The translations under genes were made by a program, and so were the position numbers. Positions 56,512-64,000 of a stretch of DNA of 64,000 nt are shown here, piece by piece. The stretch's first letter is position 1; the number at the start of each line of letters is the position of its first letter. The notes under the pieces are model-generated. The model made no database searches, had not been told where the DNA came from, and saw only the letters and a list, made by a program, of their open reading frames with translations. Origin of the DNA: Sva-07 sp963747375. Its GTDB lineage: Bacteria > Actinomycetota > Acidimicrobiia > Acidimicrobiales > Ilumatobacteraceae. Where the stretch lies: assembly GCA_963747375.1 (NCBI GenBank), contig CAVVFL010000016.1:116806-180805 (forward strand), given 5' to 3'.

Positions 56512-56904
56512 ATGAAACGATGGATCGTCGTGGCGCTGGTCGGGTTCGTCACGGTGTCGTGTGGGAGCGACGATGCGCAGACTTCCGTGGTCCTCGACGT
56601 CAGCGACTCCGGGTCGGCGATCTCGTTCGAGGTCGGCGACACCTTCGAGGTCCAGCTCGAGTCGAACCCGACCACCGGATACGGCTGGACCGTCGCCGAG
56701 CAACCCGACGGGGTCACGCTCGTGAGCAGCGACTATCAGGCGCCCGACACGTCGCTGGTCGGCGCGGGAGGTTCGGAGGTCTTCGACTTCGAGGCCACGG
56801 CGGCGGGCTCGGGCACCCTCCGGCTCGACTACGTGCGATCGTTCGACGACCCCGTCGTCGCCGCCGACACCGTCGAGTACGACCTCACGATCACCGGCGG
56901 CTGA
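56512..56904 (+). CDS. Chagasin-type (I42) cysteine-protease inhibitor lipoprotein
   Basis: A 130-residue exported protein. The signal peptide RWIVVALVGFVTVSC ends at a lipobox-like Cys17. The I42 inhibitor fold is shown by NPTTGYGWTVA, the invariant NPTTGY/F loop that enters papain-type active sites, the later strand GSGTLRLDYVRSF and the GAGGSEVFDF segment. Known chagasins inhibit C1 (papain-family) proteases. It may protect the cell from its own or foreign cysteine proteases; a link to the Cys-dyad protein at 29.7-35.6 kb is not supported by distance. Confidence 0.85.
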   Translation: MKRWIVVALVGFVTVSCGSDDAQTSVVLDVSDSGSAISFEVGDTFEVQLESNPTTGYGWTVAEQPDGVTLVSSDYQAPDTSLVGAGGSEVFDFEATAAGSGTLRLDYVRSFDDPVVAADTVEYDLTITGG

Positions 56905-56928
56905 TCCGGTTGGTTTCTCGAAGTTTGG

Positions 56929-56965
56929 GTGAGCGTCCACAGCGGCGACGGTGATGTGCGCTCAC
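56929..56965. terminator. Inverted repeat between convergent genes
   Basis: GTGAGCG (56929-56935) and CGCTCAC (56959-56965) flank a 23-base loop that includes CACAGCGGCGAC. It lies 25 bases after the chagasin stop and 17 bases before the MFS stop, in the position of a bidirectional terminator. Confidence 0.45.
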
Positions 56966-56981
56966 ACACGTCCCGATCCGC

Positions 56982-58454
56982 TCAAGCACGGGCTGGTTGT
57001 GCCGTGGGCGAACCCGCCGGCGTGAGTCCCCGGGTGGCCGCCACGTCTTCGTCGTGGATGAACCACGAGATGATCGCGGCGGGCGCCATGATCAGCCCGA
57101 CGGCGAGGAAGCCGGCCTGGTACGCCGACAGCAGCTCGGTGTCGGACGCGCCGCCGCTCCCGTTCGGCAGCATCGCCGAGATGACCGTCGCCGCGAGGGC
57201 GACTCCCGAGGCGTAGGCGATCTGGCGCTGTGTGTTGAACAGGCTGGTCGCCCGCCCTGTGTCGGCCATCGACGTCGTGGCGTAGGCGGCGGTCTGGATC
57301 GACACGAACACCATGCCGACGGCGAGCCCGCGGAGGAACGAGAAGGCGGCGATCGTGGACAGCGGCGTCGTCAGGCTCACCGTCGCGTACAGACACGTGA
57401 TCGCGGCGGTGGCGGCCGTGCCGACGACCATCAGCCGGCGAGGGCCGATCGTGCGGTAGAGCCGCCGTCCGAGCAGGTTCGACACGAGGAACACGCCGAT
57501 CGCCTGAGGCGACTGGGCGAGCCCGCTCTGGAACGCGGTGTACCCGCGCAGGCTCTGGAGGTACAGGGGGAGGACGAAGATCATCCCGAAGAACCCGGCG
57601 TAGGTCAGGGCCGCCGAGATGTTGATCGTGCGGAACAGCCGGTCGTCGAAGAGGCGCAGCAGCAGGATGGGATTGGGAATGCGCAGCTCGATCACGATCA
57701 GGGCGATCAGACACGACCCTCCGACGGTTGCGAGCGTGATCGTGTACGCCGACAGCCAACCCTTCTCGGGCCCGATCGAGAGCGTGTAGAGCAGGATCGC
57801 CACGGCCGCGCCGGAGAGGACGAAGCCGGCGAGGTCGAATCGGCCCGGCGCCTCGTGGCGCGTCTCGTCGAGCCACACGACCGACAGCACGATCGCGATC
57901 GCCCCGATCGGGCCGTTGATCAGGAAGATCCAGTGCCACGATGCGGCGTCGACCAGGATCCCGCCCAGCATCGGTCCGATCGCAGGCGCGATCACGGCAA
58001 CGCTGAGCACACCGATCGCGGCCTTGGCCCGATCCTCCATCGAGTAGGCCCGGTAGAGCATGGCGGCACCGACCGGGGTGACGAGGCCGCCGCCGACGCC
58101 CTGCAGCACTCGGAAGACGATCAGCTGGTCGAGCGTCTGCGACAACCCGCAGGCGAGTGACGTGACGACGAACGCGATCAGCGCCAGTGTGAACACCCGT
58201 CTCGTGCCGAACCGATCACCGAGCCAGCCGGCGGCCGGGATGACGGCGGCGTACGTGAGCAGGTACCCGACCGCGATCCACTCGATGTCCGTGGTCGGTA
58301 CGCCGAAGTCCTTCGCCATCGTCGGCAGGGCGACGTTGACCATCGTGCCGTCGATGATCGTCATGAACAGCCCGAGGATGTAGACGGTCATCACCTTGGA
58401 CTGGTACGTCACGCCCGCGAACGCTACGTCCCTCCACCGCCCGATCCCGAGCAC
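56982..58454 (-). CDS. MFS exporter, DHA2 (EmrB/QacA, 14-TMS) family
   Basis: A 490-residue proton-coupled drug exporter. The first helix contains LFMTIIDGTMVNVALPTMA (DHA2 motif D1). Motif A, GWLGDRFGTRRVF, lies between helices 2 and 3. Motif C, GVLSVAVIAPAIGPMLGG, is in helix 5, followed by WHWIFLINGPIG, all DHA2 hallmarks. Fourteen hydrophobic helices can be counted. GTG at 58454 gives the longest protein; ATG at 58391 is a plausible alternative that leaves room for an operator. A 44-base palindrome lies directly upstream. Confidence 0.88.
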   Translation of the reverse strand: MLGIGRWRDVAFAGVTYQSKVMTVYILGLFMTIIDGTMVNVALPTMAKDFGVPTTDIEWIAVGYLLTYAAVIPAAGWLGDRFGTRRVFTLALIAFVVTSLACGLSQTLDQLIVFRVLQGVGGGLVTPVGAAMLYRAYSMEDRAKAAIGVLSVAVIAPAIGPMLGGILVDAASWHWIFLINGPIGAIAIVLSVVWLDETRHEAPGRFDLAGFVLSGAAVAILLYTLSIGPEKGWLSAYTITLATVGGSCLIALIVIELRIPNPILLLRLFDDRLFRTINISAALTYAGFFGMIFVLPLYLQSLRGYTAFQSGLAQSPQAIGVFLVSNLLGRRLYRTIGPRRLMVVGTAATAAITCLYATVSLTTPLSTIAAFSFLRGLAVGMVFVSIQTAAYATTSMADTGRATSLFNTQRQIAYASGVALAATVISAMLPNGSGGASDTELLSAYQAGFLAVGLIMAPAAIISWFIHDEDVAATRGLTPAGSPTAQPARA

Positions 58455-58457
58455 CCG

Positions 58458-58501
58458 AGCGATGAGCGATGGGCCGGTATCCGGGCCGCCCGCTCATCGC
58501 T
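58458..58501. promoter_or_regulatory. Long palindrome between divergent MFS exporter and hrpA genes
   Basis: AGCGATGAGCG (58458-58468) and CGCTCATCGCT (58491-58501) are perfect 11-base arms. The spacer holds a second, imperfect palindrome (GGCCGG..CCGGGCC). The position before the exporter start suggests an operator or a structured leader; a repeat element is the alternative. Confidence 0.45.
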
Positions 58502-58599
58502 GGGGAAATTGGGGTGGGAGGGGCGGGCGGAGCTGCGAGGCTGGTCGGCCGGGCCTGCCATGACGACGACCACCGAACATCCACGAGCCGCTGCGGCAC

Positions 58600-61500
58600 G
58601 TGGCGATCGTCGAGGGTGGTCGCTTGACGTACCCCGATTCGTTGCCGATCACCGAGCGGCGCGAGGAGCTGCTGGCTGCGATCCGTGACCACCAGGTCGT
58701 GATCGTCGCCGGCGAGACCGGGTCGGGCAAGAGCACGCAGCTGCCGAAGTTGTGTCTCGAGGCCGGGCGCGGTGTCGACGGGATGATCGGCCACACGCAG
58801 CCCCGGCGGGTGGCTGCCCGCACGATCGCGGAACGGATCGCCGACGAGCTCGGATCGCCGCTCGGCACCGACATCGGGTACACGGTCCGCTTCACCGACC
58901 AGGTGAGCGACGCCACGCTCGTCAAGGTGATGACCGACGGCATCCTGCTCGCCGAGATCCAGCGCGACCGGATGCTGAGCCGCTACGACACGCTGATCAT
59001 CGACGAGGCGCACGAGCGCAGCCTCAACATCGACTTCATCCTCGGCTACCTCAAGCAGCTCCTCCCGCAACGCCCCGACCTCAAGGTGATCGTCACCAGC
59101 GCCACCATCGACACCGAACGCTTCGCCCAGCACTTCGCACCGGTTACGCCGGTGCCAGGCGCCGGCGTAACCGAGTGCCCGGTGATCGAGGTGACCGGTC
59201 GGACGTTCCCGGTCGAGGTTCGGTATCGGCCACCGATCTCCGACGATCCGGGTGTCGACGACAGGGATCAGGTCCAGGCGGTCATCGACGCGGTCGAGGA
59301 GCTCTCGCACGAAGGGCCCGGCGACGTGCTCGTGTTCCTGTCGGGCGAGCGCGAGATCCACGACACCGCCGACGCCATTCGGCGGCTCGACCTGCGCGGT
59401 ACCGAGGTGTTGCCGCTCTACGCCCGGCTCTCGTCGGCCGAACAGCACAAGATCTTCGAGCGGGCGCCGATGGGCGGACCCGGTCGACGGATCGTGCTCG
59501 CGACCAACGTCGCCGAGACATCGCTGACGGTGCCGGGCGTGCGCTACGTCGTCGACGCCGGCACGGCGCGGATCTCGCGCTACAGCCGTCGGCTCAAGGT
59601 GCAGCGCCTTCCGATCGAGCCGGTGTCCCAGGCCTCGGCGAACCAGCGTGCGGGTCGTTGCGGGCGCGTGGCTCCGGGCATCTGCATCCGGTTGTTCAGC
59701 GAGGACGACTTCCTGGCGCGGCCCGAGTTCACCGACCCGGAGATCCTGCGCACCAATCTCGCATCGGTCATCCTCCAGATGACGGCGATCGGACTGGGTG
59801 ACGTGGCGCGATTCCCCTTCCTCGAACCGCCCGACCATCGGTCGATCGTCGACGGCTACGCGCTGCTCGACGAGCTCGCCGCCGTGCAGCCCGCCCCCGA
59901 GGGCCTGAAGGCGGGGCCTCGCCGCCTCACGAAGATCGGGCGCGACCTCGCCCGCCTGCCCGTGGATCCACGGCTCGGGCGAATGGTGCTCGAGGCCGAC
60001 CGGCTCGGGTGCGTGCGCGAGGTGTTGGTGATCGCGTCCGCTCTGTCGATCCAGGACCCTCGTGAACGACCGCAGGACAAGCGCGAGCAGGCCAACGAGT
60101 TCCACAACCGCTTCAAGGTGGAGGGCTCCGACCTGCTGTCGATCGTTGCGCTCTGGGACCACCTGCGCACGCAGCAGCGCGAGCTGTCGGGCAACCAGTT
60201 CCGCCGGATGTGTCGCAAGGAGTTCCTCAACTACCTGCGTGTGCGGGAGTGGATGGACCTCTTCAGCCAGCTCCGTCGCATCGCCGGTCAGCTGAAGATT
60301 CACCCGACCGCGCCATCCGCGGGCATCGCGGAGAGCCACCCCGACCACATCCATCAGGCGGTGCTCGCCGGGCTGCTGTCGCACATCGGAATGCGCGATC
60401 GGGAGACACGCGAGTTCGTCGGCGCCCGCCAGTCACGGTTCGTGATCGCCCCGGGATCGGCGCTGACCCGTCGCCCTCCGCCATGGGTGATGGCCGCCGA
60501 GCTGGTCGAGACGAACCAGCTCTACGCCCGGCGCGTCGCGAAGATCGAGCCGAGATGGGCCGAGCGGGCCGGCGCCCATCTGGTGAAGCGGTCGTTCGAC
60601 AACGTCCGCTGGGATCCGAAGGGCGGCCGGGCGGTCGCCACCGAGTCGGTCACCCTCTACGGCCTCCCGATCGTCAGCGATCGCGTGATCGGCTACGACC
60701 GCGTCGACGAACCGCAGGCCCGGGCGTGGTTCATCACCAAGGCGCTCATCGAGCGCGACGTGACCGATGCCGCGTGGATCGGTCGCCAGAAGTTCCTGGC
60801 TCGCAACGCCGAGTTCCTCGAACGGATCCGGCGGATGGCGGCGCGGGTGCGGCGGCTCGAACTCGTCGACGACGAGATGCTGTTCGACTTCTACGCCGAC
60901 CGCGTCGGCGGTGACGTCACGTCGGTGCGCCACTTCGACCGCTGGTGGAAGGCCGAACGGCAACAGCACCCTGATCTCCTGGATCTCACGGACGCAGTGG
61001 TGGCCGCGGGACGCGGGCACGGCGTCCGCCTGGCCGACTACCCCGACGTGTGGATCCAGCGTCGTCGCGACACGACGATCGAGCTGCCGCTGACGTACCG
61101 CTTCGCGCCGGGCGAGCCGCTCGACGGGGTCACCGTGCACGTTCCGCTGTCGGGGCTCAACCAGGTGAGTGCCGACGGCTTCGACTGGCAGATTCCCGGA
61201 CATCGAGCGGATCTCGTCACCGCGCTCGTGAAGTCGTTGCCGAAGGACGTCCGGCGGCTCCTGATCCCGCTCGGTGAGACGATCGACGCCGTGATGGAGC
61301 ATCTCGCAGCCGTGGACCCAACGGGCGGGCCCGCTCGTGGAGGCCCTCGCCGCGGCTGTTCGTGATGTCGGCCGACGTGAACGTCACCGGCGCGCAGTTC
61401 GACCGGTCGGTCCTGCCCGAACACCTCCGTCTCCACATCGTCGTGTCCGACGACGACGGCAACGTCCATGCCGTCGGTACCGACCTCGACGCGATCAAGG

Positions 61501-62419
61501 CGCAACTCGCCGGATCCGTTCGCGAGTCGATCGCGGCGGCGGCGCCGATCGAGGAGCGGCGCGGGGATCGTGACGTGGGATGTCGGTGACATCCCCCGGG
61601 TGGTCGAGTCGACCGATCGAGCGATGGACGTGAAGGCGTATCCGGCGCTGCTCGACGTGGGCGACAGCGTGGCGTTGCGCGTGGTGACGACACCTGAGTT
61701 GCAGCAGCGCATCATGCGCGGAGGGGTTCGGCGCCTGCTCCTGCTCAACGGTGCGCCGACGCGGTCGTCGATCGTGCGCAAGCTCGACAACGTCGACCGG
61801 CTCGCAATCGCCGCCGGCGACATCGACCTCGGCGAGCTGAGTGGGGATTGTGTTGCGGCCGCGGTCGACCGGGTGATGACCGAGCACGGGAAGCTCCCGT
61901 GGACCGAGGCAGAGTTCGAGGAGCTGCGCCGGGCGGTCCGCGACGGCGCGCCGGGCCTCGCAGCGAACGCACTGCACAAGGCGGCGCGGGTGATCGCGGC
62001 AGCATCGGAGGCCCGTGATCTCCTGGCGCGGCTGCACGCCGAGGCACTGCGGCCGTCGGTCGACGATGCCAACCTGCACCTCGGTCGGCTGGTGCACCCG
62101 GGCTTCGTGTTGGGCGCCGGGATCGATCGTCTCGACGACATCGAGCGCTACGTGCGGGCGATCGTCTATCGCCTCGAGCACCTCGCCGGGGCGCACGATC
62201 GAGATCGTCGACGGATGGCCGAGGTGGTCCCGCTCGAACAACGCTACGAGCGGAATCGTCGACACCGCCGGGCCGGGCAAGCTGTCGGGTGAACTCGTCG
62301 ACGTCCGCTGGCAACTCGAGGAACTCCGCGTCGCCACCTTCGCCCAACCGCTGATGGTCAAGCGCCCGGGCCGGCCGCCGGTCAGCGCCAAACGCATCGC
62401 CGACGTCCTCGCGAGGTGA
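58600..62419 (+). CDS. hrpA: DEAH-box RNA helicase HrpA, frameshifted
   Basis: About 1,270 residues, matching HrpA. Start is GTG 58600. Helicase motifs run in order: Walker A GETGSGKST, TQPRRVAA, DEAH box IIDEAHERS, TSATIDTERF, VFLSGEREI, ATNVAETSLT and QRAGRCGR. The HA2/OB and HrpA-specific C-terminus continues through four +1 breaks near 61335 (CCC), 61370, 61555 and 62250. The last segment resumes as IVDTAGPGKLSGELVDVRWQL (as IVDTAGPGKLSG and ELVDVRWQL) and ends ADVLAR. HrpA unwinds RNA and helps rescue collided ribosomes. That such a conserved gene has four breaks supports sequencing error. Confidence 0.9.
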
Positions 62420-62448
62420 CCCACCCCGCCGCCCCAGCCCGCCAACCC

Positions 62449-62499
62449 GTTTGCGTTGCAGTTCCATTGGGCCCGTCCCAACCGAAATGTCACGCAAAC
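62449..62499. repeat. GTTTGCGT-ended palindromic repeat, copy B
   Basis: Begins GTTTGCGT and ends ACGCAAAC. The core TTGGGCCCGTCCCAACCG matches copy C and the reverse complement of copy A. It lies between hrpA (stop 62419) and the M20 peptidase start (62529). Confidence 0.8.
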
Positions 62500-62528
62500 A
62501 GGGTGGAGGGTCGGTATGCGAAGCTGGG

Positions 62529-63929
62529 ATGATGGCGACCCCTCCGAACCTCGATGATCGGCAACTCGACGGACTGACCGATGCAACGGTCGAGCTGTTG
62601 CAGGTCTTGATCCGCAATCGGTGTGTGAACGACGGCACCGAAGCCTCGGGCGAGGAGGTACGCAATGCCGACGTGCTGCAGCAGGTCATCGACGGGCCGG
62701 GCGTCCAGGTCGAGCGATACGAGGCAGCGCCCGGGCGGGTGTCGATCGTCGGCCGCATCGAGGGGTCGGATCCCGATGCGCCGAGCCTCTGCCTGATGGG
62801 GCACACCGACGTCGTGCCCGTCAACGCGTCGGGTTGGAGCGAGGACCCGTTCGGCGGAGAGATCATCGTCGGTCCCGACGGTCCCGAGGTGTGGGGCCGC
62901 GGCGCCGTCGACATGCTCAACCTGACTGCGTCGATGGCGGTGACGTTTCGCAGTCTGGCCGAGAGTGGCTTCCGGCCGACCGGCGACCTCATCTACTTCG
63001 GTGTCGCCGACGAGGAGGCGGGGAGCGCGTACGGCGCCCGGTGGATGGCCGACAATCACCGCGATGCGATCAGTGCCGACTACGTGCTGACCGAGAGCGG
63101 GGGGCTCCACACCGGGCCCGCCGAGGCGCCGTTCATCGGCGTGAACATCGCCGAGAAGGGTGTGGCGTGGCGCCGGCTGCGGGTGAAGGGCACGCCCGGC
63201 CACGGCTCGGCGCCGTTCCGCCGCGACAACGCGCTCGTCAAGGCGGCCGGTGTGATCCAACGGCTGCACGACTATCGACCCGCCCCTCGCTTCCACGAAC
63301 TGTGGGGACAGAAGGTCGAGACGCTCGGGCTGCCCGACGACCTGAAGGCCTCGCTGCTCGACCCGGCGGCGATCGACGACGTGCTCGACACGTTCCCCAA
63401 CGTCGGTGCGGCGTCGCACTTCCACGCGTGTACGCACACGACGTTCTCGCCGAATCTGATCGACGGGAGCGAATCCGGCGGCGGGCGGATGAAGGTCAAC
63501 GTGATTCCCGACACCGTCGTGATCGACGTCGACATCCGCACCCTGCCGGGGGAGGGCCCCGACGAGGTGGAGGCTCATCTGCGTGCTGCCCTCGGTGATC
63601 TCGCCGGCGAGGTGGAGGTCGAGCCGTTGATGAACGACGCCGCCTCGATCAGCCGGCTGGACACGCCGCTGTGGGATGCACTCCAGCGGGCGGTGAACGG
63701 ACCGTTCCCGACGGCTCGGCTGACGCCACAGTTCGTGGTCGGCTTCACCGATGCCCGGATCTACCGCGAGATGGGTGCGGTGGCGTACGGAGCCGGGTTG
63801 TTCAGCCCCTCGCTCGACTCGAGTGAGTACGGCTCACGCTTCCACGGCAACAACGAACGCATCGACATCGAGTCGCTGGCGCTCACCACCCGCCTCTTCC
63901 ACCACGTCGCCACCGACCTCCTCTCCTGA
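62529..63929 (+). CDS. M20-family zinc metallopeptidase (ArgE/DapE/dipeptidase-like)
   Basis: An intact roughly 466-residue di-zinc hydrolase from ATG 62529 (a second ATG at 62532). Metal ligands are in GHTDVVPV (His), VWGRGAVDML (bridging Asp), VADEEAGS (catalytic Glu and ligand Glu), TESGGLH and the late RFHGNNERI (His). The lid domain has VKGTPGHGSAPFRRDNAL. M20 enzymes cleave amide bonds in N-acyl amino acids or dipeptides; the substrate here is not decided by the sequence. It is flanked on both sides by GTTTGCGT repeats. Confidence 0.88.
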   Translation: MMATPPNLDDRQLDGLTDATVELLQVLIRNRCVNDGTEASGEEVRNADVLQQVIDGPGVQVERYEAAPGRVSIVGRIEGSDPDAPSLCLMGHTDVVPVNASGWSEDPFGGEIIVGPDGPEVWGRGAVDMLNLTASMAVTFRSLAESGFRPTGDLIYFGVADEEAGSAYGARWMADNHRDAISADYVLTESGGLHTGPAEAPFIGVNIAEKGVAWRRLRVKGTPGHGSAPFRRDNALVKAAGVIQRLHDYRPAPRFHELWGQKVETLGLPDDLKASLLDPAAIDDVLDTFPNVGAASHFHACTHTTFSPNLIDGSESGGGRMKVNVIPDTVVIDVDIRTLPGEGPDEVEAHLRAALGDLAGEVEVEPLMNDAASISRLDTPLWDALQRAVNGPFPTARLTPQFVVGFTDARIYREMGAVAYGAGLFSPSLDSSEYGSRFHGNNERIDIESLALTTRLFHHVATDLLS

Positions 63930-63951
63930 CCCCAACCCTCCGCAAACCTCT

Positions 63952-64000
63952 GTTTGCGTGACGGTTCTGTTGGCCCGTCCCAACCGTTCTGCAACGCAAA
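63952..64000. repeat. GTTTGCGT-ended palindromic repeat, copy C (cut by window edge)
   Basis: Begins GTTTGCGTGACGGTT, core GTTGGCCCGTCCCAACCG, and ends in ACGCAAA at the last base of the window. It aligns best with the reverse complement of copy A. It lies 23 bases after the M20 peptidase stop. Confidence 0.75.

Noticed and set aside
56512..56904. Chagasin-type inhibitor as the partner of the Cys-dyad protein at 29.7-35.6 kb
   Set aside because: They are 21 kb apart, and I42 inhibitors target papain-fold, not caspase-fold, enzymes.

Overview
The window is 64 kb of high-GC DNA with short intergenic gaps, many GTG starts and frequent 4-base start/stop overlaps. An LLM-class F420-type oxidoreductase, two WS/DGAT acyltransferases, an LPXTG surface protein and many Ser/Thr-rich lipoproteins point to an actinobacterium. 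An Acidimicrobiia (Ilumatobacter-like) marine or soil lineage is my inference; there is no rRNA or phylogenetic marker to prove it. I saw no tRNA, rRNA, prophage, insertion sequence or CRISPR array. No stretch above 300 bases lacks a gene.

Layout. 0-9 kb: sulfurtransferase, AcuI-type reductase, then a cluster that looks like polyamine/amino-acid catabolism (saccharopine-dehydrogenase-like protein, FAD amine oxidase, class III aminotransferase, amidase), then CYTH and CHAD polyphosphate-type domains. 9-11.6 kb: zinc-ribbon thioredoxin overlapping a fucose-isomerase-like protein, and a luciferase-like oxidoreductase. 11.7-19 kb: a multidomain lipoprotein (substrate-binding, two peptidoglycan-binding, fasciclin), then a lipid operon (HAD-acyltransferase fusion, WS/DGAT, alcohol dehydrogenase, MOSC). 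19-25.8 kb: S1C/PDZ protease lipoprotein, small proteins, sulfotransferase, TldE/TldD. 25.8-35.6 kb: the most unusual locus, a cyclase-ATPase-TPR protein built like animal soluble adenylyl cyclase, divergent from a roughly 1,970-residue secreted protein with RLIGQS hexapeptide arrays and a probable caspase-fold (clan CD) peptidase domain. 35.6-44 kb: Gfo/Idh oxidoreductase, G1P-dehydrogenase-like protein, PIG-L deacetylase, membrane protein, HAD phosphatase, P450, amidase, DsbA-like protein. 44-49 kb: Crp-type regulator with its own operator, thioesterase, GDSL esterase, LPXTG surface protein. 49-64 kb: TetR plus heterodimeric ABC exporter, second WS/DGAT, serine hydrolase, chagasin-type lipoprotein, MFS exporter, HrpA helicase, M20 peptidase.

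Data quality. About 17 of the roughly 50 genes carry reading-frame breaks, although the protein sequence continues sensibly in the next frame. Nearly all breaks are explained by one extra base, often in a short homopolymer, including in housekeeping-type genes such as hrpA. I read them as assembly or base-calling insertions and annotate these genes as whole, frameshifted CDSs.

Two families of short palindromic intergenic repeats recur (GTTTGCGT-ended: three copies; TTCTGTGCGGAAT-ended: two copies). One member of each supplies the stop codon of a neighbouring gene.
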